A stretch of DNA of 64,000 nt from Gracilaria vermiculophylla (GCA_019155205.2 JAHNZQ020003149.1:1229520-1293519), one strand, 5' to 3'. Counted from the stretch's first letter, positions 29,554 through 40,940 are shown. Numbers and translations are program-made. Notes: generated by a model not told the origin, from the sequence alone.

Positions 29554-31515
29554 TCATCGAACCCAATCTTCGAAGGATATGATCCGGGCGTTTGCCGGAG
29601 GAAGTTGCTTCTCGTCCTCAAGGCGTTCATACATGGCATCAACGCCAGGGGGATTAACAAGCTGTTTTTTCTCTCGGCTTTCTGACATTTGACCCGTCAT
29701 TTGATCCAACAAATCCACGCAAGGAATTTCAACATCATACAGAGGATCAACAGCGTTCTCACTGATCCTTCTTCGCTTGAGGGTAGGGGTCCAAATTGAA
29801 AGAAAGCGACGCCAGTCTCTTTCTGGCAAGCCATTGGCGTCCGATCCGGGGATTCCTCCATCTACGAGTTTCTTTTCGTTCTTGATTGAAAAGTATGATT
29901 GCCCGGTTGTGTCTACCCTCGCGAACGGATTTGCCTTCAAAGGCCCACTTTGACGAGCATGACGCGAAGCCAGCGTGTCATTGACGCTGTTGAGTTGCAT
30001 GTTTCGTTTCGCCAGGCTCTGAAATATATCAGTGTTCCTGACGGTAGACTTCAAAACATACTGTTCCTCGTACTGCCTTATTTGCATCAATCGCTTCTCG
30101 GTCTCGTACACCTCGGATTCAAGCTTCGCGATCGCTTCCTCATCGTTCCGCCCACGAGCATTCTCAAGGTCTTGTCGCTTGATATCCAATGCAGTTTTGG
30201 CCTCAGTTCTTTTCAGGGTCCAGTTCACCCTGTGAGGATATACCACTTCCATGTTAGCAATGTGGTTTTTCTCCTCTGCTTCACTTGGCGTTATCCTTTC
30301 TTCCATTGCCGCAAATGATTGTTTTGTCAATCTGTCAATCTCATCCTTTCGCGGAAAATCAATACCGTCTCTATCGCATACATAACGATATCTTTCGAAT
30401 TCCGATTCAGTGGGACGGGACCCGGAGGTGAGGAATATCTGAAATGATCTCTTATCACGCCCATGTTGTAGAACCAGAAGCCAATTTGTCTTTAGGTCTT
30501 CGTTCAATTTGTAAACCGACCCCTTCTTCACAGACGCGATGCGACAAAGCAAATATTCGTCTTCTTGACCTGGAGCTTTTACTCTGGCGAAAAGACCCAC
30601 CACGACTCTTTGAAAGAACGGCTTTTGCGACAAGCGAATCAGATTATCTCGTCTCATAAACAATGGGGTTGTGATTCGTTCACCCGGACCCCTGAAATCA
30701 ACTAGATCCGAGTAACTTAAACCAGGACCATTCTCCTGCATCAGCTCCTTATCTGGTTTTAGTTCTTCTACTTCTCTCTTTACTTCTTTTTTGCTCTCCC
30801 TTCTCTGCACCTGGTCAGGTTCGCTGTCGGCATCACTGACATTCATATCCACGACTCGTGACGATTTTTTTCTCTTATCTTCTGCGAGGGCTTGCAATGC
30901 ATCTGATTTCGATGATTGCTTAGTTCGCCCGCTGCTCCGCGATGTTCTTTTGCCGACATCTGTGGCGTCCATTGCTTCTCTAGCCATAATCTCCCGCTCC
31001 TTCTTCCATAGGTCGTACGCCCTGTTCCTTTCCTCAATTCGTGACTCTAATTCAATTTCTCTTTCCACCTCGTTCATCTTCGACAATTTTTCGCGATCTG
31101 CGGCATCCCCATATCCCTGATCGTCGTATCTGTATTGAAATTCAGCTTCATCGATTCTTCCTTCTTCTGAGTGCGAAAATGCCTTCCCGCGCGAGGCAGA
31201 TCTCTTAACAGTTGTTTTTGAGCGACGCCTAGTCTGCTTTCCCTTTGTAACTCTCTTCTTCTCAGTTGAGCCAGAAGCTTTCTTTCTAGGCTTGGATTTC
31301 GATACGTAGTCAACATCATCCTCATCGTCAACACCATACTCGTTGTCGTCATCGTCTTCCTCATCCTGGTCTAGCTCTGCATCATCATCTTCTGCCCCAT
31401 CACTATCAGCGATTCCTTCGAATTCTGCCCCGTCAGAATCGGAAGGACTGCTCTTCCTCTCAGAGCGTTTCTTTCCATCTGTGACAGCCAGAAGTTCAGC
31501 ATCAAGATCTTCCAT
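29554..31515 (-). CDS. RTF1: RNA polymerase-associated protein RTF1 (Paf1 complex)
   Basis: RTF1 is the Paf1-complex subunit that binds phosphorylated Spt5 and promotes H2B ubiquitination during transcription. The frame is intronless and encodes 653 residues (human about 710). Residues 1-85 are acidic and Ser-rich. A basic nuclear-type stretch follows. A helical region (about 120-170) includes the segment related to the histone-modification domain (REKLSKMNEVEREIELESRI). The Plus3 domain spans about 275-385 (LIRLSQKPFFQRVVVGLFAR; DEYLLCRIASV; YKLNEDLKTNWLLVLQHG). A coiled coil covers about 425-490. The C-terminal part is less conserved, as usual. The start is the first ATG after an upstream stop. 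Confidence 0.93.
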   Translation of the reverse strand: MEDLDAELLAVTDGKKRSERKSSPSDSDGAEFEGIADSDGAEDDDAELDQDEEDDDDNEYGVDDEDDVDYVSKSKPRKKASGSTEKKRVTKGKQTRRRSKTTVKRSASRGKAFSHSEEGRIDEAEFQYRYDDQGYGDAADREKLSKMNEVEREIELESRIEERNRAYDLWKKEREIMAREAMDATDVGKRTSRSSGRTKQSSKSDALQALAEDKRKKSSRVVDMNVSDADSEPDQVQRRESKKEVKREVEELKPDKELMQENGPGLSYSDLVDFRGPGERITTPLFMRRDNLIRLSQKPFFQRVVVGLFARVKAPGQEDEYLLCRIASVKKGSVYKLNEDLKTNWLLVLQHGRDKRSFQIFLTSGSRPTESEFERYRYVCDRDGIDFPRKDEIDRLTKQSFAAMEERITPSEAEEKNHIANMEVVYPHRVNWTLKRTEAKTALDIKRQDLENARGRNDEEAIAKLESEVYETEKRLMQIRQYEEQYVLKSTVRNTDIFQSLAKRNMQLNSVNDTLASRHARQSGPLKANPFARVDTTGQSYFSIKNEKKLVDGGIPGSDANGLPERDWRRFLSIWTPTLKRRRISENAVDPLYDVEIPCVDLLDQMTGQMSESREKKQLVNPPGVDAMYERLEDEKQLPPANARIISFEDWVR

Positions 31516-32328
31516 AGTAGAGCAGAAACTAGAAAGACTTTCCCTGAGATCGACGTAAAACTACGGAAAGCGAACAGCAGAAATCCACCCACTTGACTTC
31601 CAAGTGACGCGTCTCTCAGTGACGGTCAATCACGCTCGGTTCTTCAATGAATTTCTTTCAGCGGCAAAGAAACAGAGGATGAAGGACTGTGCGCTCGTTG
31701 ACGCTTGGTCTTGAAGAGTGAAGTTCAACAAGAGAAGATCTGCCGCCTAGTCCTAAAACTCAGAGTCACTGTAGAGTTTCACAATGTGTCTACTCATCAG
31801 TACCGAAGGTACACGGCTTTTTTGTCATCATGCGCTATGCATCTACGGCACATTTTGAGTGGACCTTCTGGCTGTACTGCGCTTGTGCCCAGCATCATTA
31901 GCCACACGTGGCCTCCAGTTGAGGTATTCAACCTACTTCAATGTGATGTGAACGCGGCGTTTATCCGACAAGAATCTGGCCCCCCTGGGCGACCAATGGC
32001 TGCACACCAAGTCAAGGATCATTGATTTTCTTTTCGTGGCACACGTTATCTGTTTTGAAACAAGCTCATGATCTCAGAGCTTCTATCTTCAGATGATCCC
32101 TCCCCGCAGATCTCACGAGTTGTCTAGGAATGGTTTCGGTACTCGTCCTGGGAAACAAGCCCAGAAATGATGTGATTGTTCTTCACCACTTTGAAGGAAA
32201 TGAATATTGATGCCCCTTGAAAAGAAGGGAATTGTTTCGTCTAACTTAGGTTGGAAACGTTTGCGTATCCAGTTTTCCTTTTGGGCAGAACGTCTTTGTC
32301 TGGCATACACTCTTGCGTTAATTCACAA
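31516..32328. other. Divergent spacer between RTF1 and YbeY
   Basis: The two genes point away from each other, so this 813-bp stretch holds both promoters. No convincing frame, RNA fold or repeat was found. Confidence 0.45.
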
Positions 32329-33084
32329 ATGAAACGCAACGCTTTCATTCCTGGAGCTCCAATTGTATGCTGGGGTTTATCTCTGAGGCACGATAAGTCT
32401 GTTTGTCCCGCATCATCGAAGAAAAGAGTTGCCAAACGTCATGCATTAATTACAGCTCCAACTGCTCAACTTTCTCCACCCAACGAGAACGTGGACTGGA
32501 TCTACGTTGATACTGTCATAAAAGCTCAAGATACTATCATATCCGAACAATTGGAACGCGAGATACAGGACGATGCTCTAAGTCTTGTGCGAGTAGCACT
32601 TCGCGACGCTCCAACCGAGCTTTCTGTTGTTTTATGTGACGACCGAGAGATATCTCATCTTAATTCTCGGTGGCGAGGAGCTAACACTGCCACAGATGTT
32701 CTGTCGTTTCCGCAAAACGATCCTGACAAGGTAGTCCTCGGTGATATCGTGATAAGCGTCGAAACTGCAGCGAAGCAAGCGAGTGAAAGAGGGTATGGCC
32801 TTCGAGATGAGATTCGTGTACTTCTAGTTCACGGGTTGCTTCATTTGATGGGATATGACCACGAAGGGGCCATTGAAGGTGATTGGCTGGTTGTAAGTTA
32901 CTTCGAATACGATTTCCGCTAGTCTTGAGAATCCTGCCATACTGACAAGCTGAAACGTCTTCAACAATCGCTGAAGATGGGCAAAATGGAAAACAAATTG
33001 CTTAAAGATCTTGAGTGGCAAGGGGAGGGTCTTATTTCCTCGGTTCAAGAAGATTCTACGTACAGGGACATCGTGCAATCTTGA
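32329..33084 (+). CDS. ybeY: Endoribonuclease YbeY, organelle type (two exons)
   Basis: YbeY is a zinc-dependent RNase needed for rRNA maturation in bacteria, plastids and mitochondria. Exons are 32329-32892 and 32950-33084, with a 57-nt intron (GTAAGT to CTGACAAG). The product has 232 residues. The first 50 residues are rich in Ala, Ser, Arg and Lys, like a transit peptide. The core has LNSRWRGANTATDVLSFP, LGDIVIS and the metal site HGLLHLMGYDH (His168, His172, His178). Exon 2 supplies the C-terminal helix and the ending LLKDLEWQGEGLISSV, similar to plant YbeY. Without splicing the frame would end 10 codons past the donor and lose this segment. Confidence 0.9.
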
Positions 33085-34157
33085 ACTAAATTTGTATTCC
33101 ATCAAACTAGGCAAGCACTTCGACAATACTTCTCGACACTGCACGGTGGATTCCCACCATTTGTCAATCTTTACAATTTCCCCTTGAAAGGCAAATATTC
33201 ATTTAGTGTCCTGTGAAGTCTTGGTCCAGATTTTCTCAGCCAGTATAACAGCCGTCTAGAGACAACCTTTGTAAACCAATATACTGAGCACATAAGAGTG
33301 CGAGGCAAGCGTTTAGAAGTATTTTGCCTTTCATGTTAGCTTTACGCCGACGGATGCATTCCGTTGATAAACTACAGCCACCGCCGGAATAGTTCGAATA
33401 GTGCTGAATGATCTGATCAACTGTCATACATGAGTTTTGGTTTCCACGATGGGTTGAAATCCTGACAGATATATGTCATTTGATTCAGAAATAAAGAATG
33501 TAACATACTGAAGATGGATGTCAAACGGAAGAAAAAAAAACATAAAACAGCTGCTGGTGGCGGACGAGCACCAAACACACACTGGAATGCTTAAAATCAT
33601 GTTAATCTTAATCCAGGTGTCCGTCGTTTTTTAAAAAACCGTATCGAGAGTACCCTCCATTCCACTGATACCATGGACAGAACCTTACACACGAGATGAT
33701 GAACCAGTTGATGAATCAGTTACCTTTCTGTTTATTGTCAACCATGAACATCCTGAACAACATGGGGCACTCCATTACGGAAACTGGAGGGGCGGATGGC
33801 ACAAGTATTACCAAGAATACTTCAATCATCACTAATAGACTTTCGAGTTACTTTAAGAAAGTCATTGCCAGATAGCTGAAGTGAAGTAGATGGATGGATC
33901 AGGCCTTATTATTTCCAACAAAGTTCGCACAATAATATTGCAAATCCGAAAGAAAAATTGTCAAAAAAAAAACCAAGATTGTCCCAGGTCACCGGCCGGC
34001 GCTCACGAATTAGTCAAATGGCCTTCCAGGTCTCCCCCGAATCCTGACGCTCAACGTCGCCCTTTAACTGCATTTATAGAGTATCAAAGAGAAGTGTGAA
34101 GGTTGCACTTCGAAGAATCAACTCGGCGCTCGTAAGAGCACTTGTATTCGGTACAGA
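33085..34157. other. No gene recognised
   Basis: This AT-rich sequence lies between YbeY and eIF3d and contains A and T runs but no supported frame. It should contain the eIF3d promoter near its right end. Confidence 0.5.
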
Positions 34158-35765
34158 ATGGCGTCCTTCCAGCTACCAGAAATCCACGACAACCCTGATG
34201 GATGGGGTCCTCCCATGGATCTGGCGCCGAAGAAATTTCAAGACATGCCTTATGCCCCTTTCTCCAAGTCAGATCGACTTGGTCGGGCAGCCGACTGGAC
34301 GGCGTACAACAATAGATATGGACGAGATCAAAACGAAGAATCATCGCTTGATTTCACCGTTGTTGACAACAAGATGATTCCCCGTCCGAGTTACGGCAGA
34401 GGTCGCGGAGGATACCGCGGAAATACCAGGGGACGTGGCGGCCGATACGGTGACCGAGGTGGCCCGGATCGTGATGGTGGACGCAAAGGAGGACGAGGCG
34501 GGAAGAGCAACGCGCGAGGCTCCAGAGGTGGGTATCGACCGCGATGGGAGGACCGCCGAAATATTCAGCGCGAAGCCAGTGTTGAAGTCGGCGCGGACTG
34601 GCAGGTGCTGGAAGAGGCATCGTCAAATGTGCTGTCGAAAATGTCTTTCAACATGCGCGATGAAGGTGAAGACATTGTCACTTGTGGCTCCATTCCATTT
34701 TACGATCGAAGTGCTGATCGTATTACTGCGAAAACATCGAAACCTCTACGAATTGTTGATGTGGAGTATCCTCGTGTTACAACCACGGATGATTCGATAA
34801 TTCGTAGGATTGCTGGGAGTGGTGAAGGAACCGTGTTTGCAACAAGTTCTATTCTGGCGATCCTTATGGCGGCCCCAAGGTCAGTGCAGAGTTGGGATAT
34901 CATTGTGCAAAGAATAGGCGGCAAACTGTTCTTTGACAAGAGAGACGGTTCAATGGCCGATTACATCACCGTAAGTGAAACTTCTTACGATCCACCAAAG
35001 GACGAAAAGAGCCTGTCAGGGGATGAAGCCATTAATTCGTTCCAGAAGCTGTGCGATGAAGCAACGCGTATCAACGAACACTTTGTCCATAACGTTGTTA
35101 GCAAGACGCGGGTGTACAAATATGCAGAGGAGAACCCGTTCGTCGACGAGGTGGAAGGAAAAGCAGCGAACGTGGCCTACAGATACCGAAAATGGTCTCT
35201 AAGTGATGATGTTGTGGTCGTAGCGCGTTGTGACCTGGACGCGGCCTTCTCGACTTCTTCTGACGGGAACGACCCTCTTCCGATAACTATTCGGGCATTA
35301 AACGAGTATTTCGACCCGACTGCAAGGCAGTCGACAGACTGGAGAGGGAAGCTCGACACTCAACGAGGAGCAGTTCTTGCGACGGAAGTCAAAAACAATG
35401 CTGCCAAACTGGCGAGGTGGACCGCAGAAGCTATATTAGCCAACTCGGCTAAAATTGCTTTTGGCTTTGTTTCTCGAACAAGAATGAACAAGAACGATAG
35501 CCATGTGATTCTCGGGACACAAATGTATCGACCGAAGGACTTTGCCAGTCAGATCGCATTCAACATAAACAATATGTGGGGCGTTCTCAAAGGAATCATC
35601 GATATGTGCTACCGAAACATGAAGGATGGAGAGAAGGGAGTGCTCATGAAGGACCCGAACAAACCAATCATTCGGTTGTACAGGGTTCCCGATGACGTCT
35701 TTGAGTCGGAGGAGGAGGAGGAAGAAGAGCTTGACAATCCCCAACAGATTGGGCTTTTCATGTAA
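34158..35765 (+). CDS. EIF3D: Translation initiation factor eIF3 subunit D
   Basis: eIF3d is the cap-binding subunit of the eIF3 complex and allows eIF4E-independent initiation on selected mRNAs. The gene is intronless, 535 residues, and starts at ATG in the family's typical position. The N terminus reads FQLPEIHDNPDGWGPP followed by APFSKSDRLGR, both diagnostic. Residues about 78-125 form an RG-rich, RNA-binding-like stretch, longer in Gly and Arg than in many relatives. The core includes NVLSKMSFN, the ATSSILAILMAAPRSVQSWD helix and RKWSLSDDVVVVARCDLD. The end is an acidic Glu run. The length is normal for the family. Confidence 0.96.
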   Translation: MASFQLPEIHDNPDGWGPPMDLAPKKFQDMPYAPFSKSDRLGRAADWTAYNNRYGRDQNEESSLDFTVVDNKMIPRPSYGRGRGGYRGNTRGRGGRYGDRGGPDRDGGRKGGRGGKSNARGSRGGYRPRWEDRRNIQREASVEVGADWQVLEEASSNVLSKMSFNMRDEGEDIVTCGSIPFYDRSADRITAKTSKPLRIVDVEYPRVTTTDDSIIRRIAGSGEGTVFATSSILAILMAAPRSVQSWDIIVQRIGGKLFFDKRDGSMADYITVSETSYDPPKDEKSLSGDEAINSFQKLCDEATRINEHFVHNVVSKTRVYKYAEENPFVDEVEGKAANVAYRYRKWSLSDDVVVVARCDLDAAFSTSSDGNDPLPITIRALNEYFDPTARQSTDWRGKLDTQRGAVLATEVKNNAAKLARWTAEAILANSAKIAFGFVSRTRMNKNDSHVILGTQMYRPKDFASQIAFNINNMWGVLKGIIDMCYRNMKDGEKGVLMKDPNKPIIRLYRVPDDVFESEEEEEEELDNPQQIGLFM

Positions 35766-37115
35766 AGCGCGAGTATGATCGTGTTGCTTCACGCAAAGTA
35801 CTGACAAACAATCGAGCACAGCCTCGTTGTGAGTCGAGCGCAACTGCATTTCTTTTCGTACTGTGTGGTGCGATCTCTAGTAGCCAGTGGCCGAATGGTG
35901 CGAAGCGTTTTTGAGCATTGATGTGTGCAAAGTTTTGCAAATGGCTCATCACATTAGAACAGTAATCATATAATTCATGGCGCAAGTCGACGCGTCAGAA
36001 TTTTGAATGAATGAATATTGGGTCCGACTTGGCCACCCTTTGGAGGGATTGACGAGACCGAATGTGACTGAGCATGAGGAGCATGTTACATATGAAATAA
36101 TGATCCTTCAGCAGCTGCACACTGCGACAATTCTGCATTAGTGCAGCTCTTCGTGATTCACTCTGCCTACGTACAATAGAAAACTTGACAGGAGAGGCTA
36201 AAAGTGTAGAATTTTAACTTAGCATGGCGAGCTTCATTAAGCTTGCGCACGCACGGCCGCAGGTATGTGGGCATGAATTTCACAGCCGAGGAGGCTCATC
36301 CGCCATGCGACGGATAACTTTACATAATCACCGATGTTGCTTCAGCCCCAGCCAGTGTCCAGTAACGTACGACAGCACAAGTCGAAGATTTTGGGAAGGG
36401 TAAGTGTTGCAGCGCCCCATCTCACGATCGGCCATCACACCTATTTTCTGTGGTTCAAGAGAAATGTGATGTATCCATTACGCACGCAGTCACGTGACAA
36501 AGCGCAAAACGGAGAAGCTCAGTGGCCTACTGCGTGCAGTCTTTCTCGCGCAGCTGGTGGCTCTACAATCCACGACTTCTGGTCGTTCGGCGCAGCGGAG
36601 CGCGAGACTGCTCCGTCCGCGCCACCCGCCATTGGCTGAGGTCAGTGCGCCACCCGTGTTCACTTTGGCGCCGCTTCCCCTCGCTGGCGGATGCCAGCTG
36701 TGAATTGCCGTGCCGCACATGAGCGCAGGCGCTTCCGCTCCACGGGTTCATACCGACCTTGTAGCGTTGCTAAGATAGACCTGATCTGTGCCAGTGAAAT
36801 GACTCTAATAAGGTAGTGGAGTGTCGAGTGTAGGTTTGTGGCGTCTACATGAATTGCGGATGGAATGAAACTCAGCATCCGCTCTTCATGCTTTAATAAC
36901 TGCCAGTACTCATCTGATGCCATACATCAGATAGATATGGTCGCTCGGAGCCCCATCTACATTCCCAGTGCCGTCCCACGACTGTATAAGAAGGAGCTTC
37001 ACGTCCCTGCATCCACGGTCTGATTACCCGTACCAATTTACTTTCACTGAACGTTCCCCATCACGCACTCACCTAAACGACAACTCTCATCACGAATATA
37101 TCGTCAAAAATCACC
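35766..37115. other. No gene recognised upstream of the coiled-coil gene
   Basis: Short frames with non-ATG starts are present in a GC-richer patch at 36480-36720, but none has family features. The right end contains a TATA-like site listed separately. Confidence 0.45.
36983..36990 (+). promoter_or_regulatory. TATA-like element
   Basis: TGTATAAG lies about 130 bp upstream of the ATG at 37116 and would suit a start of transcription some 100 bp before the coding region. The call rests on sequence match and position alone. Confidence 0.3.
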
Positions 37116-37553
37116 ATGATTGAAGTCCTGCTTAACTTTGGCCTTGTTCTACTAGCCTCCTCATCGCGTCGAAACAGTCAACGCCAGAAAGCACTGCGCA
37201 AACGTTTGGAGCTAGAACTCGAGGAGAAGAACTCTCAGATCGCAGACCTGAATCACAGGGTGGAACAAGTCACATCCCAGCTTCAAATGGCACTCCGTGA
37301 GAAGGAGAAAGAATGGACCGGAAAAATGTCTGCCTGGAAGGAGGAGACTCTGAAGATCGGGCACGTCCTACGCGGCGAGGTCTCTAAGTTGGAGCAAGAA
37401 CTCCAGAACCTGACGCAGCTTGATCTTGGTTCGGAAATCAAACATATCCAGGAACTCGATGACTTGCGCTTTTCTATTCCTCAGAAGGTATCCGTCCGCC
37501 AGGCCCAGAAATTGAAACTCCTTCAAGCAGGCGAAGATGTACACGAGGTATAG
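37116..37553 (+). CDS. Unknown coiled-coil protein with N-terminal hydrophobic segment
   Basis: This is 145 residues from an ATG (context CACCATG). The first 16 residues are hydrophobic (IEVLLNFGLVLLASSS) and could be a membrane anchor or signal. Residues about 23-120 are strongly helical with charged heptads (LELELEEKNSQIADLNHRVE) and should form a coiled coil. No family is recognised. It could be a small scaffold or tether. It is the last host-like gene before the transposon-rich part of the window. Confidence 0.55.
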   Translation: MIEVLLNFGLVLLASSSRRNSQRQKALRKRLELELEEKNSQIADLNHRVEQVTSQLQMALREKEKEWTGKMSAWKEETLKIGHVLRGEVSKLEQELQNLTQLDLGSEIKHIQELDDLRFSIPQKVSVRQAQKLKLLQAGEDVHEV

Positions 37554-38794
37554 GGCAGATTTGTGACAATTTCGCTCTTGGTTTTCGCTCCATTAGAACT
37601 GTTGCTTCCGCCACGAGCCTACCTTGTACGAGTACTGAAACCCATAGCTCCATCATATTCTTGCCTATCAATCATAGACAGCACTCCTTCAACGCCTCTT
37701 GATTGTTTGACAACGCAATCTTATGTGAATAAACGTTTTCTTCCCACACGAAAATTTGAGCTCTCTCTCCTTGGCTCTGCGAATGTCGTAACCTTTAAGA
37801 TTATTATGCACGAGTCTCTCTGCACCATGCGTTACATCATACCACCATGCGAGTATGATAAAAGTCAGTGAGTTTGACCCTCTATTCGTGAAGTTCACAA
37901 TACTCCGATGCATATGATGGTGACAACCTGAAAAAGATGAACATGATTATTACCAAGTTCACACACAATCTGACCGAGACATATCTACGAAATTCATAGT
38001 ATTCTCTTTGAAAGAAACATATGTGCAGCAAATTTCCAACACGGATCGCTATAACATTGCATTTTTTGTTTCTTAAACAATCCTGTTTCAAGAGCAAAAG
38101 TTGATAAGTGCAGTTGATGTCACGTAGTCTTTGAGCAAATCCTGGCGAGTGCATTATGTTTGTAACACGGATTATGCATGAAACGATTTGGATTTGGTAC
38201 TTAAGATATGGTGATGCACATACGCCACAGATGCGGAAAAGACCATTGACCATGTTGTTCTCAGGTGCCCACACACCAAGCCATCAACACAAGAACTTCC
38301 GCAAGGTGTTTATGCTTAAGCCAGGCAAGTTGTCAACCATTTATCTGATCTGGTACATCACACAAAAACTTCTGGCCTTCTTACAGAGAGAGATTTTCCT
38401 CTCGAAAATTTTTTTCGGCTAAATAGAATAAGAACCTGTAGTTTGCAGTAGAGAAGAAATACGAGATTTAGTACTCTTTGTCGACGTTTTCGTGTAGTGT
38501 AGACCGCGGTTTATGCGCATGAAACGCATGTCAGATAGATAGCGAGGTCAAGTTGAAAGACTTGAGACACGATGCGTACGTTGCGCACGGGTACGTCGTG
38601 TGCCTTGCTTACCCACCGTAGGGTGCCGCGGCCTATTTATGGTCGTGAGTCATACCCGCCGGCGTAGAAGTTGCGGGCATGCCTCTCTCTTTCGAGAGTC
38701 CCCAGACCAAGTCCGGCGGTAGGCCCATTCATACTGACCAAAAGTTACTCGGTCGCTTGCGTCTTTGAAGACCGCAACAGAACTCACCAACACC
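37554..38794. other. No gene recognised; transition to transposon-rich DNA
   Basis: The left half is AT-rich 3' flank of the coiled-coil gene. From about 38570 the base composition becomes GC-richer, continuing into the interrupted reading frame at 38795. No complete gene is seen. Confidence 0.45.
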
Positions 38795-39082
38795 ATGGCC
38801 ACCAACCCCGTCATAAACTCTCTCTCCCTTGCCGAAGCACTTCTTGAAAAATGCAAGGCAGTCTCCGGAGGAAAGACCATGACCCAAGCCGGGATCTCCG
38901 GAGACTGGATGGAGACCTACGCCCGGATCGCGGAACGCGCCGACCGCGAGCAGCGCTTTGGCCTCACACGCTACCCTTTCGAAGCCGGTGCGGCCGCATC
39001 TGCCTTCGCCGGAGGCTTTTTCGACAATGAGGAGTGGACCCTGCGCCGCAAGCTCTTTAAGCAACCGAGCATGTTCTCGGTG
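38795..39082 (+). pseudogene. Reading frame interrupted by an LTR
   Basis: An ATG in good context (ACCATGG) opens 96 codons with strong coding character (Ala- and Glu-rich, helical, including EKCKAVSGGKTMTQAGISGD). At 39083 the sequence switches to the start of the LTR family seen at 58074 and 59199 (TGTGGTACTG), and the frame continues only about 16 codons into the LTR. The rest lies beyond the LTR and the gap. The product is unknown; a Gag-like protein of a retroelement or a host gene are both possible. Confidence 0.5.
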
Positions 39083-39312
39083 TGTGGTACTGTCAGCCCT
39101 CCTGTCGAGGTAGTAGAGCACAACGTCCGTTAAGATTTTTTAGTGACTCCAAAGGCGCGTATTCCTAAAGGTGGTCTCCGGTATTCGCTGTCGCGAGCCG
39201 GGGGAATTCTGTAAGGGATCCGCAAACACCAAGCGGAGGGGAGGTTCACTGGGCGGACAATGCTCCTACAGGCGCTGCTATGATGCGACCTGGGGATCGG
39301 CGGCTTAGAAAC
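39083..39312 (+). mobile_element. LTR copy, truncated by the assembly gap
   Basis: About 230 bp match the first part of the LTRs at 59199 (same strand) and 58074 (opposite strand). They begin TGTGGTACTG and include the shared stretches CTCCAAAGGCGCGT, ATCCGCAAACACCAAGCGGA and GCTGCTATGATGCGACCT. The copy runs into the N gap, so its right end and any target duplication cannot be seen. Several single-base differences show that it is not an identical, recent copy. Confidence 0.9.
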
Positions 39313-39412
39313 NNNNNNNNNNNNNNNNNNNNNNNNNNNNNNNNNNNNNNNNNNNNNNNNNNNNNNNNNNNNNNNNNNNNNNNNNNNNNNNNNNNNNNNN
39401 NNNNNNNNNNNN
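39313..39412. other. Assembly gap (100 N)
   Basis: This is a run of exactly 100 N inside an LTR copy. The real missing length is unknown and may be a whole retroelement, since repeats often break assemblies. Confidence 0.98.
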
Positions 39413-39497
39413 GCACTAATGCAACACCCTTGCAATAAGGGTTGCAGATGACAATAATGAAATGCTAGCGAACAGACGCAAACAGGAAACAGACCCC

Positions 39498-39505
39498 TAT
39501 AAAAG
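39498..39505 (+). promoter_or_regulatory. TATA-box-like element
   Basis: TATAAAAG stands inside CCCC-TATAAAA-GGGG just right of the gap. It may belong to the promoter of an element whose body lies in the gap. A short hairpin (GCAACACCCTT / AAGGGTTGC) lies 70 bp to its left. No gene can be attached to it. Confidence 0.3.
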
Positions 39506-39715
39506 GGGTAGACAGATAGAAATCAGTAGAGAGAAGGGACGGGGAGTAAAAAAACAGAAAAAGGACCTTGATCCATTGCGAGCCGTTTGTGCTCATCTTC
39601 TTGCCTGTAGAGTTAGGCCAAGCCAACAGCATGTCCAGTATCTATGCTGATATCCTCTATGGACAATTTCACAACTGTACGCCTACAAAAATAGGTTTCA
39701 GAAAAAAGCAAAGTC

Positions 39716-40893
39716 AAAAAAACGTTTCAAAAACATATGATCAATAAAAAAATCTTTACTGCGTGACGATCAATAGTTTATTTGGCATCCTTTTCGTTAT
39801 TTAACGCTAATGCAGCGATTTGGCATCAAATTGATGTACTTTACCACATTTGAAACTGTTATAGATTTCCAGCATTTTTTAATACAATTTTTGAGTTCAA
39901 AAACTGTCTGAAATTGCCTTCCATGCGCATAAACCATCTTGGCCAGCAGTCCTTAAACGTTTTCAATTGAGTTCAAATCTGGTGAGCGCGCCGGCCACTC
40001 TAAAACAGATACCTCAGACTTCTGTAGCCATTTTTTGATTAAAGATGCAGTGTGTACAGGCGCATTATCCTGTTGAAAAATGAAATTTACATCATGGAAA
40101 CATAAATCAAAAGGTAGCAAATAGTTGTATAGAACTTCTTAATATTTTTCTGCATTTATGTTCGTTTTAATAAATGCAATTTCCGTCAGCCATTTTTTAG
40201 AAACACCCGCCCAGACCATTACAGAGCCTCCACCAGAGTGCCTGGTATAAAACTCATGACGTTCTTTACGGAGATCGTGCCAATAAAATTTGTAGCAATC
40301 TGGTCCGTCCAAATTGAACTTTTTTTCATCAGTAAAAATATCATTTTCCCATTCTTTTTTCCACTAGGGTTTTCCAGCACACTTATGAACCTTCTTCTGC
40401 TTGTGATGGTCTTGGAGAAAGAAAGTTTTTTTTCAATTTTTTATATTTCAATAAATTTGTGCTGTTTATCTGCCTCCATATAGTTGATTTAGAAACGTTG
40501 AGATTGAGATGTTTTCCAATTTTTCTGCACGATACTTTTCCTTTGCACAACCCCCTTTTAATTCCTCTTTTATTTGCTGGGCTGAGCTTCTTTGGGCGTC
40601 CCGGAGATCGTTTTAAGCCATATAGAGTCGGGTTTTTGAGAAAAGTAGCAATTGTGACCCTAGAACGCTTTAATTCTTTAGCGATAGCACTGTTATAATG
40701 TTTCTCGGCGTTAAATTTAACGATTTGAAGCTGTTATTGCTTGGAAAGTGGCGGGCCTCGAGCCATTTTTACCAGATAGAAGACGGTGTACATATCTTTA
40801 GAAACGATTCTACATAGACTATGTGCAAAACCTAGCCTACAGTACAGTTTTGGCGCACTTTTGAGGGGTAACATGTTTTTGAAACGCACTGTA
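39716..40893 (-). mobile_element. Tc1/mariner element, degenerate
   Basis: The minus strand encodes a decayed Tc1-type transposase. Near its N terminus are the helix-turn-helix region (NSAIAKELKRSRVTIATFLK) and a GRPKKLS linker. The catalytic region follows: DEKKFNLDGPD, QQDNAPVHTA, then WPARSPDLNSIENV. The spacing between the second Asp and the Glu is 34 residues, the D34E pattern. At least three in-frame stops and a frameshift break it. The outer ends carry similar inverted sequences built on CGTTTCAAAAACAT, the right one running to CACTGTA. The element is not active as it stands. Confidence 0.88.
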
Positions 40894-40940
40894 CCATGCA
40901 TAAGATCAGGAGCAATCCAAATCCATAGATCGGAACATCC

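Noticed and set aside
36480..36720. Overlapping frames on both strands between eIF3d and the coiled-coil gene
   Set aside because: They start mostly with non-ATG codons, reflect a GC-rich patch, and show no family feature.
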